Origin: Ichthyophis bannanicus
Lineage: Eukaryota; Chordata; Amphibia; Gymnophiona; Ichthyophiidae
Assembly (NCBI GenBank): GCA_033557465.1
Contig: CM066031.1
Location: 1,672,888,800 to 1,672,952,799 of the forward strand
Length of the DNA: 64,000 nucleotides
Reading direction: 5' to 3'
Made by a program: the position numbers and the translations under genes. Positions 52,560 through 62,965 of the stretch are shown here, piece after piece (within the stretch, counting starts at the first letter, position 1; every line of letters begins with the position of its first letter). The notes beneath the pieces are model-generated. The model did not search any database. It was not told where the DNA came from and worked only from the letters and a program-made list of their open reading frames with translations.

Positions 52560-54700
52560 CTACCAGAAGGTGTACAGTGCAAGGGTCCACTATCTTGACC
52601 TCATGGATGAACAGTGTCTGACCCGTTTCAGGTTTGACAAAGCAGCTATACAAAAGCTATGCCAGCAGCTGTAGGCACTTTTCTGCTCAGCCACACAGAG
52701 AGGACAGGCCATACTACTGCACCTGAAGGTCTCTATAACCCTAGTATTTCTGGCAACTTCTAATTGTTGCTGGTTGTCGCTGCAGGAATCAGCCAGTTAG
52801 CAGTATCCCAATTTATCTCACATTTCCTGGCAGCATTTCTCACCAGAACTGTGGACTACATTGCCTTTCCCACCACAGTGCAACAGAGGCAGCAGACAAT
52901 GCTGCAGTTCTATGAGGTGGCAGGATTCTCCAGGGTCCTGGATGTAATTCACTGCACACATGTGGCACTCTGGTCCCCAAGAAGGAGGGAACCAATCTAC
53001 TGAAATAGGAAGTCCTTCCAATCTATGAATATGGAGAGATAATGGATGTGTTCCCACACTTCCTAGAGTCATGCCATGACTCTTACATCCTGGTACAGTC
53101 AAGCCGATATGAATGAGTGCTTCACCAGCAGGGACATTACTGGAGGCTGGCTTCTAGGTAAGTACAGTACATACCCAACCTATGGTCCAAGTGGTCCAAT
53201 GGCTGTGTAAAGGGTGGGAATAGAGACCAGAAGCAGGCTCACACCAAGGTTTTGGTAGGGTGTGGCACTACAGGGAAAGCAATGGTATTGAGAGAGAGGA
53301 GGGCATGTGCAGGCTGCTGCATGGTGTAATGGACAGAGTATTTGGGGAGCCTGGTGGAAACCCCGCCACCTGGAAGAGGCTCCATAAATGTCTCCGATGT
53401 GTTACTTGATGTAAAAGACTACCTGTAACATAATGCCTTCACTGATTGTTATCACATTAAAGTGTGCCTTGTGACACCATGCCCCTACTTAAAGAAATAC
53501 AGAAAGCATAAAATCATGTTTGTATTCCCCAAACAGCTCCAGAGCAGGAAAAAAAGTAAATGAATCCTGACACAGAAGGATGAATCCCAGAAATACAGCA
53601 GTCTGGCCATAGCTAGTCCCAATGGAGGCAATATGGCACATATACAAGGAGCCTGTCCTGTAAGCCAGAGGTCACAGGTTCAAGACCAAGCCTTGCCAGT
53701 GAGAATGAAAAGGTCAGATGGGTGTGCCATCTCCTGTGAAGAACCAGCTATCCTGTTGCTATTTTTGTACATTGGGTAGACTTCAGCCACCACTCCAATT
53801 AACAACACAGCCCTAGCATAAAGATCGCCACAAACACAAAACAAATATATGGCAATGAAGCAACAAAGACAAACCAGCAAATGAAACAAACCACAAATAG
53901 GAAGTATGCAGACTTCTGCAAGATCCCATGCACATGTCTGCCCCTGTTGGCTGCAGGTGCACTGACAGCTATACAGGTCTGTGGCAGTATCACTGTGAAC
54001 TACCCTATGGCAATCAATGACCACCCCAGCAGTAGAGAGGAAGGATGCAGCTATGGCAGAAATGCCAGCAATGGGAAGGGCCCAGGGCATATGGCTGAGG
54101 GTCATGTTTGCCAGCAGCCACCGACATCTATTTACCTGTAGCTGGCTATTACAAGGGATAGGGAACAGTGCTGTACATGTTTACTGTAAATAGACTACCG
54201 TCATGGTATCTGCCTGTAAATAGTTTCCCCAGTTCAAATCCATGGTATGTTCCCTGTTATATGTAAACTTAGGTCAGTTCTTGACTGTCTGAGTGTTATA
54301 TTGTTGAATGTAAACTGCACTGATAACAAAGAGCGCGGTATATAAGAGCTGTTAAATAAATAAACATGTGTCTGGAGCCTTGAAAGAGCCATGTCCACAA
54401 ACATGTTGAACCCCTCAGACTGTCTAATCCATGCTGTTCTCTTGCAGGTGACAGGAGCTGTTTCATGACCCCAGTAGTGGTACCCAGGAATGGACTGAGG
54501 AATGCTACAACTGAGCACATTGAATCGCCGGGGCTTTCATTGAATGAATGTTTGTTCAACTAAAGATACTGTTCTGTTGCCTGGACAGATTTGGAAGCAA
54601 ACTACTCTATAGCCCATCTCATGTGTGCCAAATCTTCGTGGCCTGCTGCATGTTGCATAACCTAGCCTTTAGGAAGCGATAGCCCATGCCACCTGAGGAC
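52560..54700 (+). pseudogene. HARBI1-like (PIF/Harbinger) transposase relic
   Basis: PIF/Harbinger transposases insert at short TWA-type sites with a DDE triad. Here 52600-53190 gives DEQCLTRFRFDKAAIQKLCQ, SQLAVSQFISHFLAA (the helix region), FPTTVQQRQQTMLQFYEVAG, VIHCTHVALWSP (Asp of the usual IDCTHV replaced by His), NRKSFQSMN and, shifted, GGWLLG. A C-terminal piece at 54460-54690 matches the MTP-PR-R-AT block, then CLDRFGSK-, YSP-HVCQI and ACCMLHNL, in mixed frames. About 1.2 kb lies between the two pieces. Confidence 0.8.
53191..54440. other. Insert between HARBI1 pieces
   Basis: Mostly unrecognised. It contains a possible pol III B-box-like ggttcaagacc at about 53673 and, at 54230-54370, an L2-like tail with the actgcact...gcgcggtatat hairpin and aataaataaa. 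It may be two insertions within the transposase gene. Confidence 0.45.
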
Positions 54701-56615
54701 CTACTTATAAATACTGAGGCAGAGGAGGACCCAGGGCCTGCACAGGAGGATTCAGAGCTGCCATATAGGAAAGGCCTAGCAATGAACTGATAGACATTTC
54801 ATTTGAAGGTAACATCTTTATTACTACAGTGTGCATTTACTGTGACATGTATCCTGCCATCTCCACCACCCACACCTATGCATACACAGACAGTTCCTCC
54901 CACACTCCTCACATCCCTTCCATGGGCCCCATCACATGCACCATAGTATGTACCCACATCCCCCTCCCACTATACCACAAATACCAATCACACATGCATC
55001 CCTTCCCCCTTTCTCACAGATGTCACACTCCTATCAGGAAACAGGCAAACATGATTGTAAGAATGGGCAGCCAGCATTATATTTGGCAAGAATGCTCCCA
55101 GTTGGTTGCTGGAACCTAGCCTGCACGACCACTGGTGGGAGATCATGCAGGTCTGTGATGAAAATGTGGAGGGGGAAGTGGAATAGGAATTTTATATTGT
55201 ATTTTGTGGTGCCATGTGTAGTAGGCTAAACATGATCCGAAATGACAGCGATATGTTTGTAGGTAGGTGTAATATGCTTTGAGAAATGCAAGCCCCTAGT
55301 AGTCGTTTTACCCCAGGATGGTGGACACCTGTGGAACGGCCATAACAGTGCACGATTGGTTGGTGCTATATAGTTGGAGAAGTTTCCTAGGAATGAGAGG
55401 CTGTAGGGGCACTGAGGCACTGCTGCTGGTGCTGGGAGGCCCCAAGGGCGATAGATGGCTGGAGAAAGAGGGTTGCAGGCAGTGGAACCAGCAAGACATA
55501 TGCAAGCAAACCTATTTGACATGAGTGCAAAGTGTGGTGCACAGAACCTGTGGAGTTGTTGAGGTTCCCGAAACCTGTCATAGCCTCTTCATCCATCATC
55601 ATCATTACCAGGACACAGTGCTTCAGCTCAGTGAGCACCAGCTGTTGGCCATTTTCAACCACCGCTTCTGTGCCTTTCGCTTGGCATGGTGCTGCATATC
55701 GCATTATTGCCACTTAACATCCTCTATGTCACAGTTACGATGAAATACTGCATTAAACCACTGACAGATTCTCTCACAGTTTCTGTTTGTGTGGCATGCA
55801 GTGAACTATATGACCTGTTGGGGCCAAGTAGAATCGTGTGCTTTCCCAATCCTATGTCTGTGATGGTTTTCACCCAGCTTCTCTTGCTCATGTTTGGGGC
55901 AGGTGGAACCTGAACTGGAAAGAAGCAGGGTTCAATAACCAGCATGTCGCTAGCACTGCATGACCACAAGAATGTGATACATCATTAAGGGCACAAAACA
56001 GATTCCCTTGGCCTGCATGAGTGTTGTTGTTTTGTGCTATAGGCAGGTGCAGAAGCTGTAGCTCCTAGTCAAGTGAGGGTGGGGGAGCTATTTCTAGAAG
56101 TGTGCATGGCACAAAAATGTGGTTGGATGTATTTCCTGTCTCATATGCAGGTTGTTAGTGTTGTTTTTACTGTATATGTTGTCATTTCAGAGCTATATTG
56201 TTGATTACAATGGGGCTTTTTCTGCTGCCAAAACAGTTGTCTGGATTATGACAACACCCACAAATGTGTGTTCATACTCCCTTTTGCTACAGCCTTGAGC
56301 TGGTGACCCCTGGATGGGGAGATGGTCTTCTTATAGGAAGAACTATTGTGTCTAGTGGGTAGTTGCTACTGTCTGGCCTATACTTAGCTGTGTCTTGCAT
56401 GCCTGGTACTGTTAGTTCCTGTTGCTGAAATTGTCTGCTCTTCAGCTATGTGCACAAAGGCCTTAATGTATTGTCTTGTGACTCTTGATTTATACTCGAG
56501 AGGCTTACTCCACAGACTGGGAGACTGTGGGTATTAGTATCATAAACTACATTTCACACAAGCAGCTCTGCCATGTTTCTCAGTTGCAAGAGAGAGATGT
56601 TAGGCTATTACTTTA
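54701..56615. other. Unassigned stretch, possible Harbinger partner gene on minus strand
   Basis: Harbinger elements usually have a second, Myb-like gene. On the minus strand 55905-55730 reads SKRSWVKTITDIGLGKHTIL and HATQTETVRESVSGLM, which could be a decayed Trp-containing helix region. The match is weak. C/A-rich low-complexity sequence occupies 54830-55030. The rest shows nothing. Confidence 0.3.
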
Positions 56616-56619
56616 TTTC

Positions 56620-56935
56620 TGACAGTTTCGTTCTGCACCATGAAAACCCACCTCTTCACCACTACAGAGCCGTCACTTAATGCGCAACTCTGCCTCCCCC
56701 CATAGACCCCCCCTGACAAAATCAGCTGCCTCAACTCATGACACTGTCTTGTAAATATTGTATATACGCCTCTTTGTAAATAAGTTACTACCAAGAACCT
56801 CCCGCATGTCCCCCCCCCCAATCCCACACAACTATGTAATGTATAACTGCCATGTATCATGTTTGTTTATCATGTAAACCGCTTTGATTATAGGATAAGG
56901 CGGCATACAAAACTTATTAAATAAATAAATGAAGA
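56620..56935 (+). mobile_element. L2-like LINE 3' end
   Basis: A short coding end (MKTHLFTTTEPSLNAQL) followed by a C-rich UTR and the tail hairpin (accgcttt with aaggcggc, one G-U pair), then attaaataaataaa. Severe 5' truncation. Confidence 0.75.
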
Positions 56936-57278
56936 CACTGTCAGACATTCAGGAATGGGCTACAATCTCCCTCTTGGAACTAGGTCACTAGGCAGGGCTG
57001 TTTGACTCTTCTACTATCAGAGACTGTGACCAAGCCAACCCCGATCCCGATGACATTCAGTGAAACTAATACCTAGCTATGTTTTCAGTGACTTTCTGCC
57101 ACCAGATAGTCTTTGGAGTTATTCTCTTCAGCAGGATTCAATGGTATCAAATGGCAACAATTCTATGATGCTCTTTCATGTACTCATGACCAGACAAAGT
57201 TTGGCCCAGTCAGGAAACAGGAACTAATGCTACCTGACATACAAGACAGCTATGTTTGGCAGTGTAAATCATGGCTCT
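56936..57278. other. Unassigned stretch
   Basis: No gene, repeat or regulatory structure recognised between the L2-like tail and the fold-back element. Confidence 0.4.
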
Positions 57279-57705
57279 ACACAGGGCTGGCACTACCATT
57301 AGGTGAACTAGGTGGTCGCCTAGAGCACCAGCCCTCTGGGGACACCCATTGCTGCTGCTGTCGCCCCATTCCAGGACTGACAGCAACAACAATAGCTGCA
57401 AACGGCCCCCACAGAACTTACCATCGAGCTTTGACACAATGGGGCTTTTTGCTTCCACCCCTCTCCAACTCTTGATGCTGACATCCTGTTTGCATGGGAA
57501 GTCAACATCGGGCGTTGGAAAGGGGCAGAAGCAAAGAGCCCTGCTGCACCAAAACCTGAAGGTAAGTTCCATGGGGCTGTTTGCAGCTATTGCTGTAACT
57601 GTTGGTCCTGGAGAGGGACCACAGTGGTGGCAATGGACATTGCGGGGGGAGGGGGGACAAGGGACGAGGTTCATCTAAGGCGCCTCATCTCCTTGCGCCA
57701 GCTCA
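57279..57705. mobile_element. Fold-back element, hAT-like ends
   Basis: The left end cagggctggcactaccatta, then aactaggtggtcgcc, returns imperfectly inverted at 57670-57705. Inner arms gacagcaacaacaatagctg and caaacggcccc (57381-57411) return inverted at 57570-57600. No gene; short frames on both strands are mirror images. Confidence 0.78.
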
Positions 57706-57859
57706 GGCTGTGCAGGAAGTGTAATAGTTCCTCCTGGATAACAACTGTCCTCCTCTAAAAGGGACATAGGTTTTATGCCAGGACAGACCATGATGACACT
57801 GGGGAACTAAACACAAATGAGCTTCAGGCTTTTGTCATGTCATGCAGCAGGCTGGGGCT
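57706..57859. other. Flank of the gypsy element
   Basis: No feature recognised. The last bases (ctggggct) adjoin the LTR. The matching target duplication would lie downstream of the window. Confidence 0.4.
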
Positions 57860-58552
57860 TGTGATAAGGAAGCTTATCAGGACCCAGGAGACAGGGATAA
57901 AGAGAATGAATTCACCCTTATCAAAGGACCTATTTTACAAGGTCAGAGACACAAAACTCCATTTACACCTAGAAAGCAGGTATTTCCTAGCTGCAATAAG
58001 TTGCAGAATGCCCCTAGTGGAGAAAAGGAGAGGGAATACAGGCCTCAGGTAAGGAACCCTTACGTCACTGAATTCCCCAAGTGCTCAGCTGCCACGAGGC
58101 AGTTTGATCTCCAACACCTGAGAGGAGAAGGGGTGGGGCTGGAGCCTGAGAGGTTTAAGACTAGGTCAGATTATCCAGAGGGGGAGAGGAGTAGGAATGC
58201 TTACTGGAAGAGGAATGGAGCTGGAACAGCAAGAACCAGGAACACAAGTTGGAGGACAGGACGAGGAAGCTCAGGTGAATGGTGGCTAGAGCATGAGAGA
58301 GGAGAAGCTGATACAAGCCTTGACCCAGGTAGGAGCATTAGAAGCTTATCTAATTTGGAGCACTACAGAGTTGCAAGAGACAGCTTTTTCCCTAACGGGA
58401 GGCAGTCAGCTAAGCCCTCTGAGCCAGACATGAAGGTAGAGCCTATGCAACTGGGTGAACAAGACCTAGCTGTAGAAGAAGACGACTCATACATGGATTG
58501 CTCTTTATGCCAGTCTTCAAATACAAAGGGTTTGGAAGGGAGTCAACCGTAA
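57860..58552 (+). CDS. LTR-encoded reading frame, 5' copy
   Basis: Open from LTR base 1 (CDKEAYQDPGDRDK) for 230 codons; the first in-frame ATG inside the LTR encodes the Met of MKVEPMQL, near the end. Basic, Arg/Gly/Ser/Trp-rich centre (SWRTGRGSSGEWWLEHERGE), then an acidic tail with EPMQLGEQDLAVEEDDSYMD. No known domain. In this 5' copy nothing would start translation except a chance ATG at 57842 in the flank. In the 3' LTR the same frame is fused to pol. The solo LTR at 1800-3339 has a diverged version. Confidence 0.6.
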   Translation, partial: CDKEAYQDPGDRDKENEFTLIKGPILQGQRHKTPFTPRKQVFPSCNKLQNAPSGEKEREYRPQVRNPYVTEFPKCSAATRQFDLQHLRGEGVGLEPERFKTRSDYPEGERSRNAYWKRNGAGTARTRNTSWRTGRGSSGEWWLEHERGEADTSLDPGRSIRSLSNLEHYRVARDSFFPNGRQSAKPSEPDMKVEPMQLGEQDLAVEEDDSYMDCSLCQSSNTKGLEGSQP

Positions 58553-59286
58553 GGAAAACCTCCAGAGTCCGGTAACCCTGAGAGCCTGTAGATAACTTGT
58601 GAAGGTCCTGTATTAAAGGAGAAATACCTTTGCTGAGCAAACTGCAGCTGCCTAATTAAAACTTGTTAAACAGCTGCTAGCCAGTGCAGTGCACAGCCTG
58701 AAGCCATGCTGACAGTGAAAGTAAGAAAAGCTTTGATTTTGTTTTCAGTATTCCTGAAAGCCTTGCATAGAGAATTGTTTGCCTATGAAGAGTTTAACTT
58801 CTTGTTGAAAGTTTTTACTGTGCTTAAGGAACAAACAGCTGGGAAGTGTTCTGGACTGAGAGAAAATAAACTTGCTTTAGAAAAAGCTGTTTCTGTTTGT
58901 TTGGAACAGCACTGCTAGCCGTGTCTGGTAGCATTAGCTGTTGAAAGGACTTTTCCTTTATGCTAAAGAACATTATAAGCTGTTTTGTTTTGAGTTCAGT
59001 TATATCCTGATGTATTTTTGAAAGAATCCTGGAGAAACAATCCAAAGGTGTTAATTTGTGACTCTAGCGTTTACCCCATCAATAAATTTCTGTCAAAAGC
59101 CTTACCACTCAAAGCCAACTACAATTGTGTGTTTTTTTTTTTTACCTCAAGCCAAGTACCTCCTGACTGAACTACCTTTCCCATGAGGCATTACAAGGCA
59201 GCCAGTCAGGTAAAGGCTAAATGGTGAATCTCTCCTTTGACAAGAACGCCCTTCCACATTGTCTGTAAGGGGCTAAGGGCGTGACA
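57860..59286 (+). repeat. 5' LTR
   Basis: 1427 bp from TGTGATAAGG to GGGCGTGACA. The first 996 bp match 63005-64000. A polyadenylation-type aataaa is at about 59081. A run of eleven or more T lies near 59132. The body contains a ~230-codon open frame. The end is placed at CA just before the tRNA-primer-like TGG at 59288. Confidence 0.9.
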
Positions 59287-59637
59287 GTGGCGTAGTTCTT
59301 GGATTTTTTACACTTAAGGATACCAGGAATTTCACTAAGGATATACAGCTGTGAGATTTTCAAGCCGAAGCAGGTGGAAGCAGAATTTCCCTGACGGACT
59401 TGATGAGCAGAAGAGGTGATCCAGGAGCGGTTCCTGACGAAAAGACCCTGTATAAGCGAGAGTCAACGCCTGAATAAGGTAAAAGATACCTGGGCGTGAC
59501 CAGTTGTGGATAGAGGAAAAAGTCTATGCTGAGGCATTTAAAAGGGGGCATATAGAAAAAAAAAAAGAAAAAGCTGTTGTGTGGTGCTGCCCTTTGTGGT
59601 TTTTTTCTCTCTCTTTTTTTCTTGCAGGTAACAAGTT
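59287..59637 (+). promoter_or_regulatory. Primer-binding site and Gag leader
   Basis: tggcgtagttcttgg at 59288 is positioned like a tRNA primer-binding site, beginning TGG just after the LTR CA. I cannot name the tRNA with confidence. The leader continues ~350 bp with an A-rich run (59549-59570) and ends in a T-rich stretch and ttgcaggtaacaagtt immediately before the Gag ATG at 59638. Confidence 0.6.
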
Positions 59638-60657
59638 ATGGATCCCAAGGAGCTCGTGAACTGGATGGCGACCCAGTTCGCACGTCAGCAGGAGCTGGCG
59701 CAACTGGCGCAGGACAGTGCAATCGCTGCCATGAGGGAACAGCAAAAACCAGTTCTTGACTTGGTCGAAGTTTTGATTACGCTCCTGCGCCAGGGAGGCG
59801 GAGGAGTACCAGCGCCAGCAGGACCAGCTACACCTCGTGTGGACAGTATGGGTGACTTTCATGGTATTGGGGCATTTAGTTTTGGCAAACTTACCCCAGA
59901 GGACAATATAGGTGATTTTCTTGAATCTTTTGAAAGAGTGGCTCAGGTTCTAGGTTGGCTGGCGACCCAGTGGGCAGTGCGTCTGGCTACAAATTTAACC
60001 GGAGAGGCACTTGCTGCCTATAGAGCCATGCTGGCAGCCCACGCTTTAGATTATAAGGCTGTAAAGAGTGCCATTAAGGACCACTTAGGGTTAACTGCCA
60101 CAGTGTACCGACGCATGTTTAGAGCCACAGTCCTGAGAGTTGGCGAGACGCCAAAAGCCTTAAGCCAGAGGATTCGTGGATTAGCACTGAAATGGCTGGC
60201 TCCTGAAGGGAAAAATATAGAAATGATTATGGATATGATAATGTTAGAACAATTTATGGCAGCAGTGCCAAAAGACTTGCAGTCCTTTCTCATCCAGCAG
60301 AATTGCCAAAGCATGGGAGAGGCAACCCTTTTGTCTGAACGTTTTATGGAAGCTGAATTAGCTTATCAGAAAAAGGGTAGCACTCTGAAAATAGGTGCTG
60401 AGGTGGGTTTTGCTGCATCAGAAAAGAAGAATGGAAAGGTTACTGAATTTGGAAGTGTTTGTATGCCTACCCAAGATGGGAAGTGGGCTAAGAAAAGATG
60501 TTTCCAGTGTGGAAAATGGGGTCACTTGCAGAAGGGTTGCAAAGCCTGCACTGACCTAATGGGTACCAGTATAAATTTATTTATTTATTTAACTGTATTT
60601 ATATCCCGCTTTTCACCGGGTAAAATGGCCTGGAGAAGGTTTTTTTTTAATGGTTGA
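59638..60657 (+). CDS. Gag with SCAN-like capsid segment and CCHC knuckle
   Basis: Structural Gag, 339 codons as open here. Residues 1-50 are helical and Gln/Ala-rich (NWMATQFARQQELAQLAQ); 60-80 are Gly/Pro/Ala-rich; 85-230 form the capsid. Residues 175-240 (ETPKALSQRIRGLALKWLAP, then MIMLEQFMAAVPKDLQSFLI) follow the SCAN pattern of Leu-Trp-Pro, LEQF and a Pro-x-x-Leu helix. A zinc knuckle CFQCGKWGHLQKGC lies near residues 288-301. The final ~30 residues come from an inserted AT-rich segment at 60570-60625, so the natural C-terminus, or the passage to protease, is altered. Confidence 0.9.
   Translation: MDPKELVNWMATQFARQQELAQLAQDSAIAAMREQQKPVLDLVEVLITLLRQGGGGVPAPAGPATPRVDSMGDFHGIGAFSFGKLTPEDNIGDFLESFERVAQVLGWLATQWAVRLATNLTGEALAAYRAMLAAHALDYKAVKSAIKDHLGLTATVYRRMFRATVLRVGETPKALSQRIRGLALKWLAPEGKNIEMIMDMIMLEQFMAAVPKDLQSFLIQQNCQSMGEATLLSERFMEAELAYQKKGSTLKIGAEVGFAASEKKNGKVTEFGSVCMPTQDGKWAKKRCFQCGKWGHLQKGCKACTDLMGTSINLFIYLTVFISRFSPGKMAWRRFFFNG
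60565..60625 (-). repeat. Short L2-like tail inserted at Gag end
   Basis: On the minus strand it reads cccggtgaaaagcgggatat, then aaatacagttaaataaataa, a GC stem plus aataaa run like other LINE/SINE tails in the window. It sits between the zinc knuckle and protease and changes the end of Gag. Confidence 0.5.
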
Positions 60658-61015
60658 CATACAAGGGATTACTACAAATGCTCTTTTGGACTCTGATGCA
60701 GAACAAAGCATGTTATCTAAAAGGCTTTGGTGAGCAATAGAGGCCCGAAGTAAGTCAGAGCATAGAAAGCCTGAAAGTAATGTACAAATTAGATGCATTC
60801 ATGGGGCTGCTTCATTTTACCCTACGTATAAGTTAATGGTCAAGGGTTTAGGGGTGCAGAAAGAGATCCGATTGGCAGTGGTTCCCAAACTCCCATGTGA
60901 TTTAATATTACGAAGAGACTGGCCCCAATTTAAGCAGGGAATAGAAAAGGGCCTTAGCCAGAAGGGGGATGGAATGGTGATGGTGGTCCCCGGGCCCCTT
61001 TTTGAAAGTCCCTGA
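60650..61015 (+). pseudogene. Retrotransposon aspartic protease
   Basis: Reads DIQGITTNALLDSDAEQSML, where the active-site Asp-Ser/Thr-Gly-Ala has Asp for Gly, then a TGA at 60731. In the same frame it continues with the C-terminal LPCDLILRRDWPQF block of gypsy proteases. The frame ends near 61013. The Gly change and the stop indicate loss of function in this copy. Confidence 0.8.
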
Positions 61016-61104
61016 GAGCCAGTTGAGAACGCAGTAAAGAAACCCCTGGGAAACAAGCCTCCCAGTAAACAGATTTTTACATTAAAATTCTGTAAGGTAT
61101 CAGA

Positions 61105-61460
61105 GAAGGCCCAGGCTCCCAAGTGGGTGTCCCCGCAAGCTGCAGGGTTTGACTTGTGTAGTGCGGAAGATGCGATGATACCTAGCCGAGGAAGATACTC
61201 ATCGGCTGTTACGGGCGAATAGCCCCTCGATCAGGGCTGGCCCTAAAGCATTTCTTGGATGTTGGAGCGGGTGTTATTGACCTGGACTATAGGGGAAATG
61301 TAAAAGTGCTATTGTTTAACTTTGGACACGAAGATTTTCCGGTAAAGGTAGGAGATCAGATCGCCCAGCTAATCTGTGAAAGGGTGGGTTTTCCCCCGTT
61401 GGAGGAAGTCCCAACATTCTCCACTACCGAGGGTGGAGCCAGAGGATTTGGTTCATCCGG
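61105..61460 (+). pseudogene. Trimeric dUTPase domain
   Basis: dUTPase hydrolyses dUTP to dUMP and so limits uracil in cDNA. All five family motifs are visible in order: [18 protein letters not shown] (motif 1, 61141-61190), then after a one-frame shift [14 protein letters not shown] (motif 2, about 61213), [20 protein letters not shown] (motif 3, with catalytic Asp and Tyr), [12 protein letters not shown] (motif 4) and ARGFGSSGG (motif 5, 61440). A shift or small indel near 61196 breaks the frame between motifs 1 and 2. The domain is fused upstream of RT. Confidence 0.9.
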
Positions 61461-62965
61461 AGGGGTGAAGATGAAAAGCCTCGCTGCCACCTGTGAGGAA
61501 AGAATAGAAATGCCCGAAGAGGAAGACCTCGGACCTCAAGTGGCAGAGTGCAAGGAAAGCCCAGAGCCACAGATAGGCGAAGACTTGTCGCTGGTACAGC
61601 GTGGGGAATTAACAAAACTATTGGCAAAATTCCCGGATGTGCTGACTCCGGTTCCCAGAGAAACCCACCTGGTGGCGCACAAAATCATAACTCTGCTGGG
61701 GAAGATAGGCAGAGGCCCTATCATTTGCCCGAAGCAAAGAAGCAAGAGGTAGCGGCACAGGTCCGTGAAATGTTGGAAATGGGCATCATAGAGGAATCAA
61801 AGAGTCCCTGGAATAGCCCCATAGTCCTGGTGCTGAAACCGGACGCCACCTTAAGGTTTTGTATAGACGTCCGGCAGGTGAACGCCATATCTGTCTTCGA
61901 TGCCTACCCGATGCCGAGAATTGAAGAGTTATTGGACCAATTAGGGCAGGCCCAATATTTGACTACACTAGATATGACGAAAGGATATTGGCAAATCCCT
62001 CTGACGAAGGAGTCTAGGCCAAAGACCGTGTTTAGCACCCCAATGGGTTTATTTCACTTCAAGAGGATGCCTTTTGGTCTCCATGGAGCAGCGGCTACCT
62101 GCCAGAGGTTAGTGGATCAGGTTCTCCAACCACAACAAGAGTACGCTTTCGCTTACATGGATGATGTCATAATTCATAGCGACAGCTGGGCAGAAACACC
62201 TTGTGAGAATCGGAGCTGTACATGAGGCAGGCCGGCATCACCTTGAATCCAAAAAAATGTGCCTTTGCAAAACGAGAGGTGAAGTATTTAGGACACATGG
62301 TGGAAAAGGGAAAAATTAAGCCTTTGATCAATAAGGTAGCCAGTATCAAGAATTTTCCCCAACCAACCACCAAAAAACACTTAAGTTTTCTAGGACTCAT
62401 CGGATATTACCGAAGATTCATACCCCGGTTTGCAGAAGAAAGTGCAGTGTTCACAGATATGCTGAGGAAAAATTGCCCGAATCAACTCAGATGGACCCCA
62501 GAGGCTAAGAAGGCATTTGCTCTTTTAAAAGGAAGGCTATGCACAAGTCCAGTGTTTTGCGGGGTGGACTTCAAGAAGCCCTTCCTGGTGCAGACTGATG
62601 CATCAGACGTAGGCCTAGGAGCTGTTTTGTCCCAAAGACATGAGGGGGATGAACACCCGGTGATGTATCTCAGCAAGAAACTATCTCCGGCGGAGCAAAA
62701 ATATTCCACCATTGAAAAAGAATGCCTTGCTATAAAATGGGCCGTAGAAGCACTGCGTTTTTACCTTACGGGAAGGAAATTCCTATTGATTACAGACCAT
62801 GCTCCGTTAAAATGGCTTCAACAAATGAAAAATCATAATGCACGGTTGACCCGCTGGTATATGGCTCTGCAAGCGTTTGATTTTAAAGTAGAACATCGGG
62901 CAGGAAGACTGCATCAAAACGCCGATGCTCTCTCAAGAATTACAGACTGTTTGGAGGGACACTCG
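61461..62965 (+). pseudogene. Gypsy reverse transcriptase and RNase H
   Basis: A Glu-rich linker leads to [18 protein letters not shown]. After a frame change near 61690: [55 protein letters not shown] with the first catalytic Asp, PFGLHGAAATCQRL, and AYMDDVIIHS with the catalytic pair. A second shift near 62200 leads to the thumb (GITLNPKKCAFAKREVKYLG) and RNase H (LVQTDASDVGLGAVLSQ, STIEKECLAIKWAVEALRFY, LLITDHAPLKWLQ, HRAGRLHQNADALSR). Catalytic residues are intact; only the two shifts break it. RNase H is the last domain before the LTR. Confidence 0.92.

Noticed and set aside
54829..55229. Thr/His/Pro-rich open frames
   Set aside because: Low-complexity C/A-rich DNA explains them; no conserved motif.
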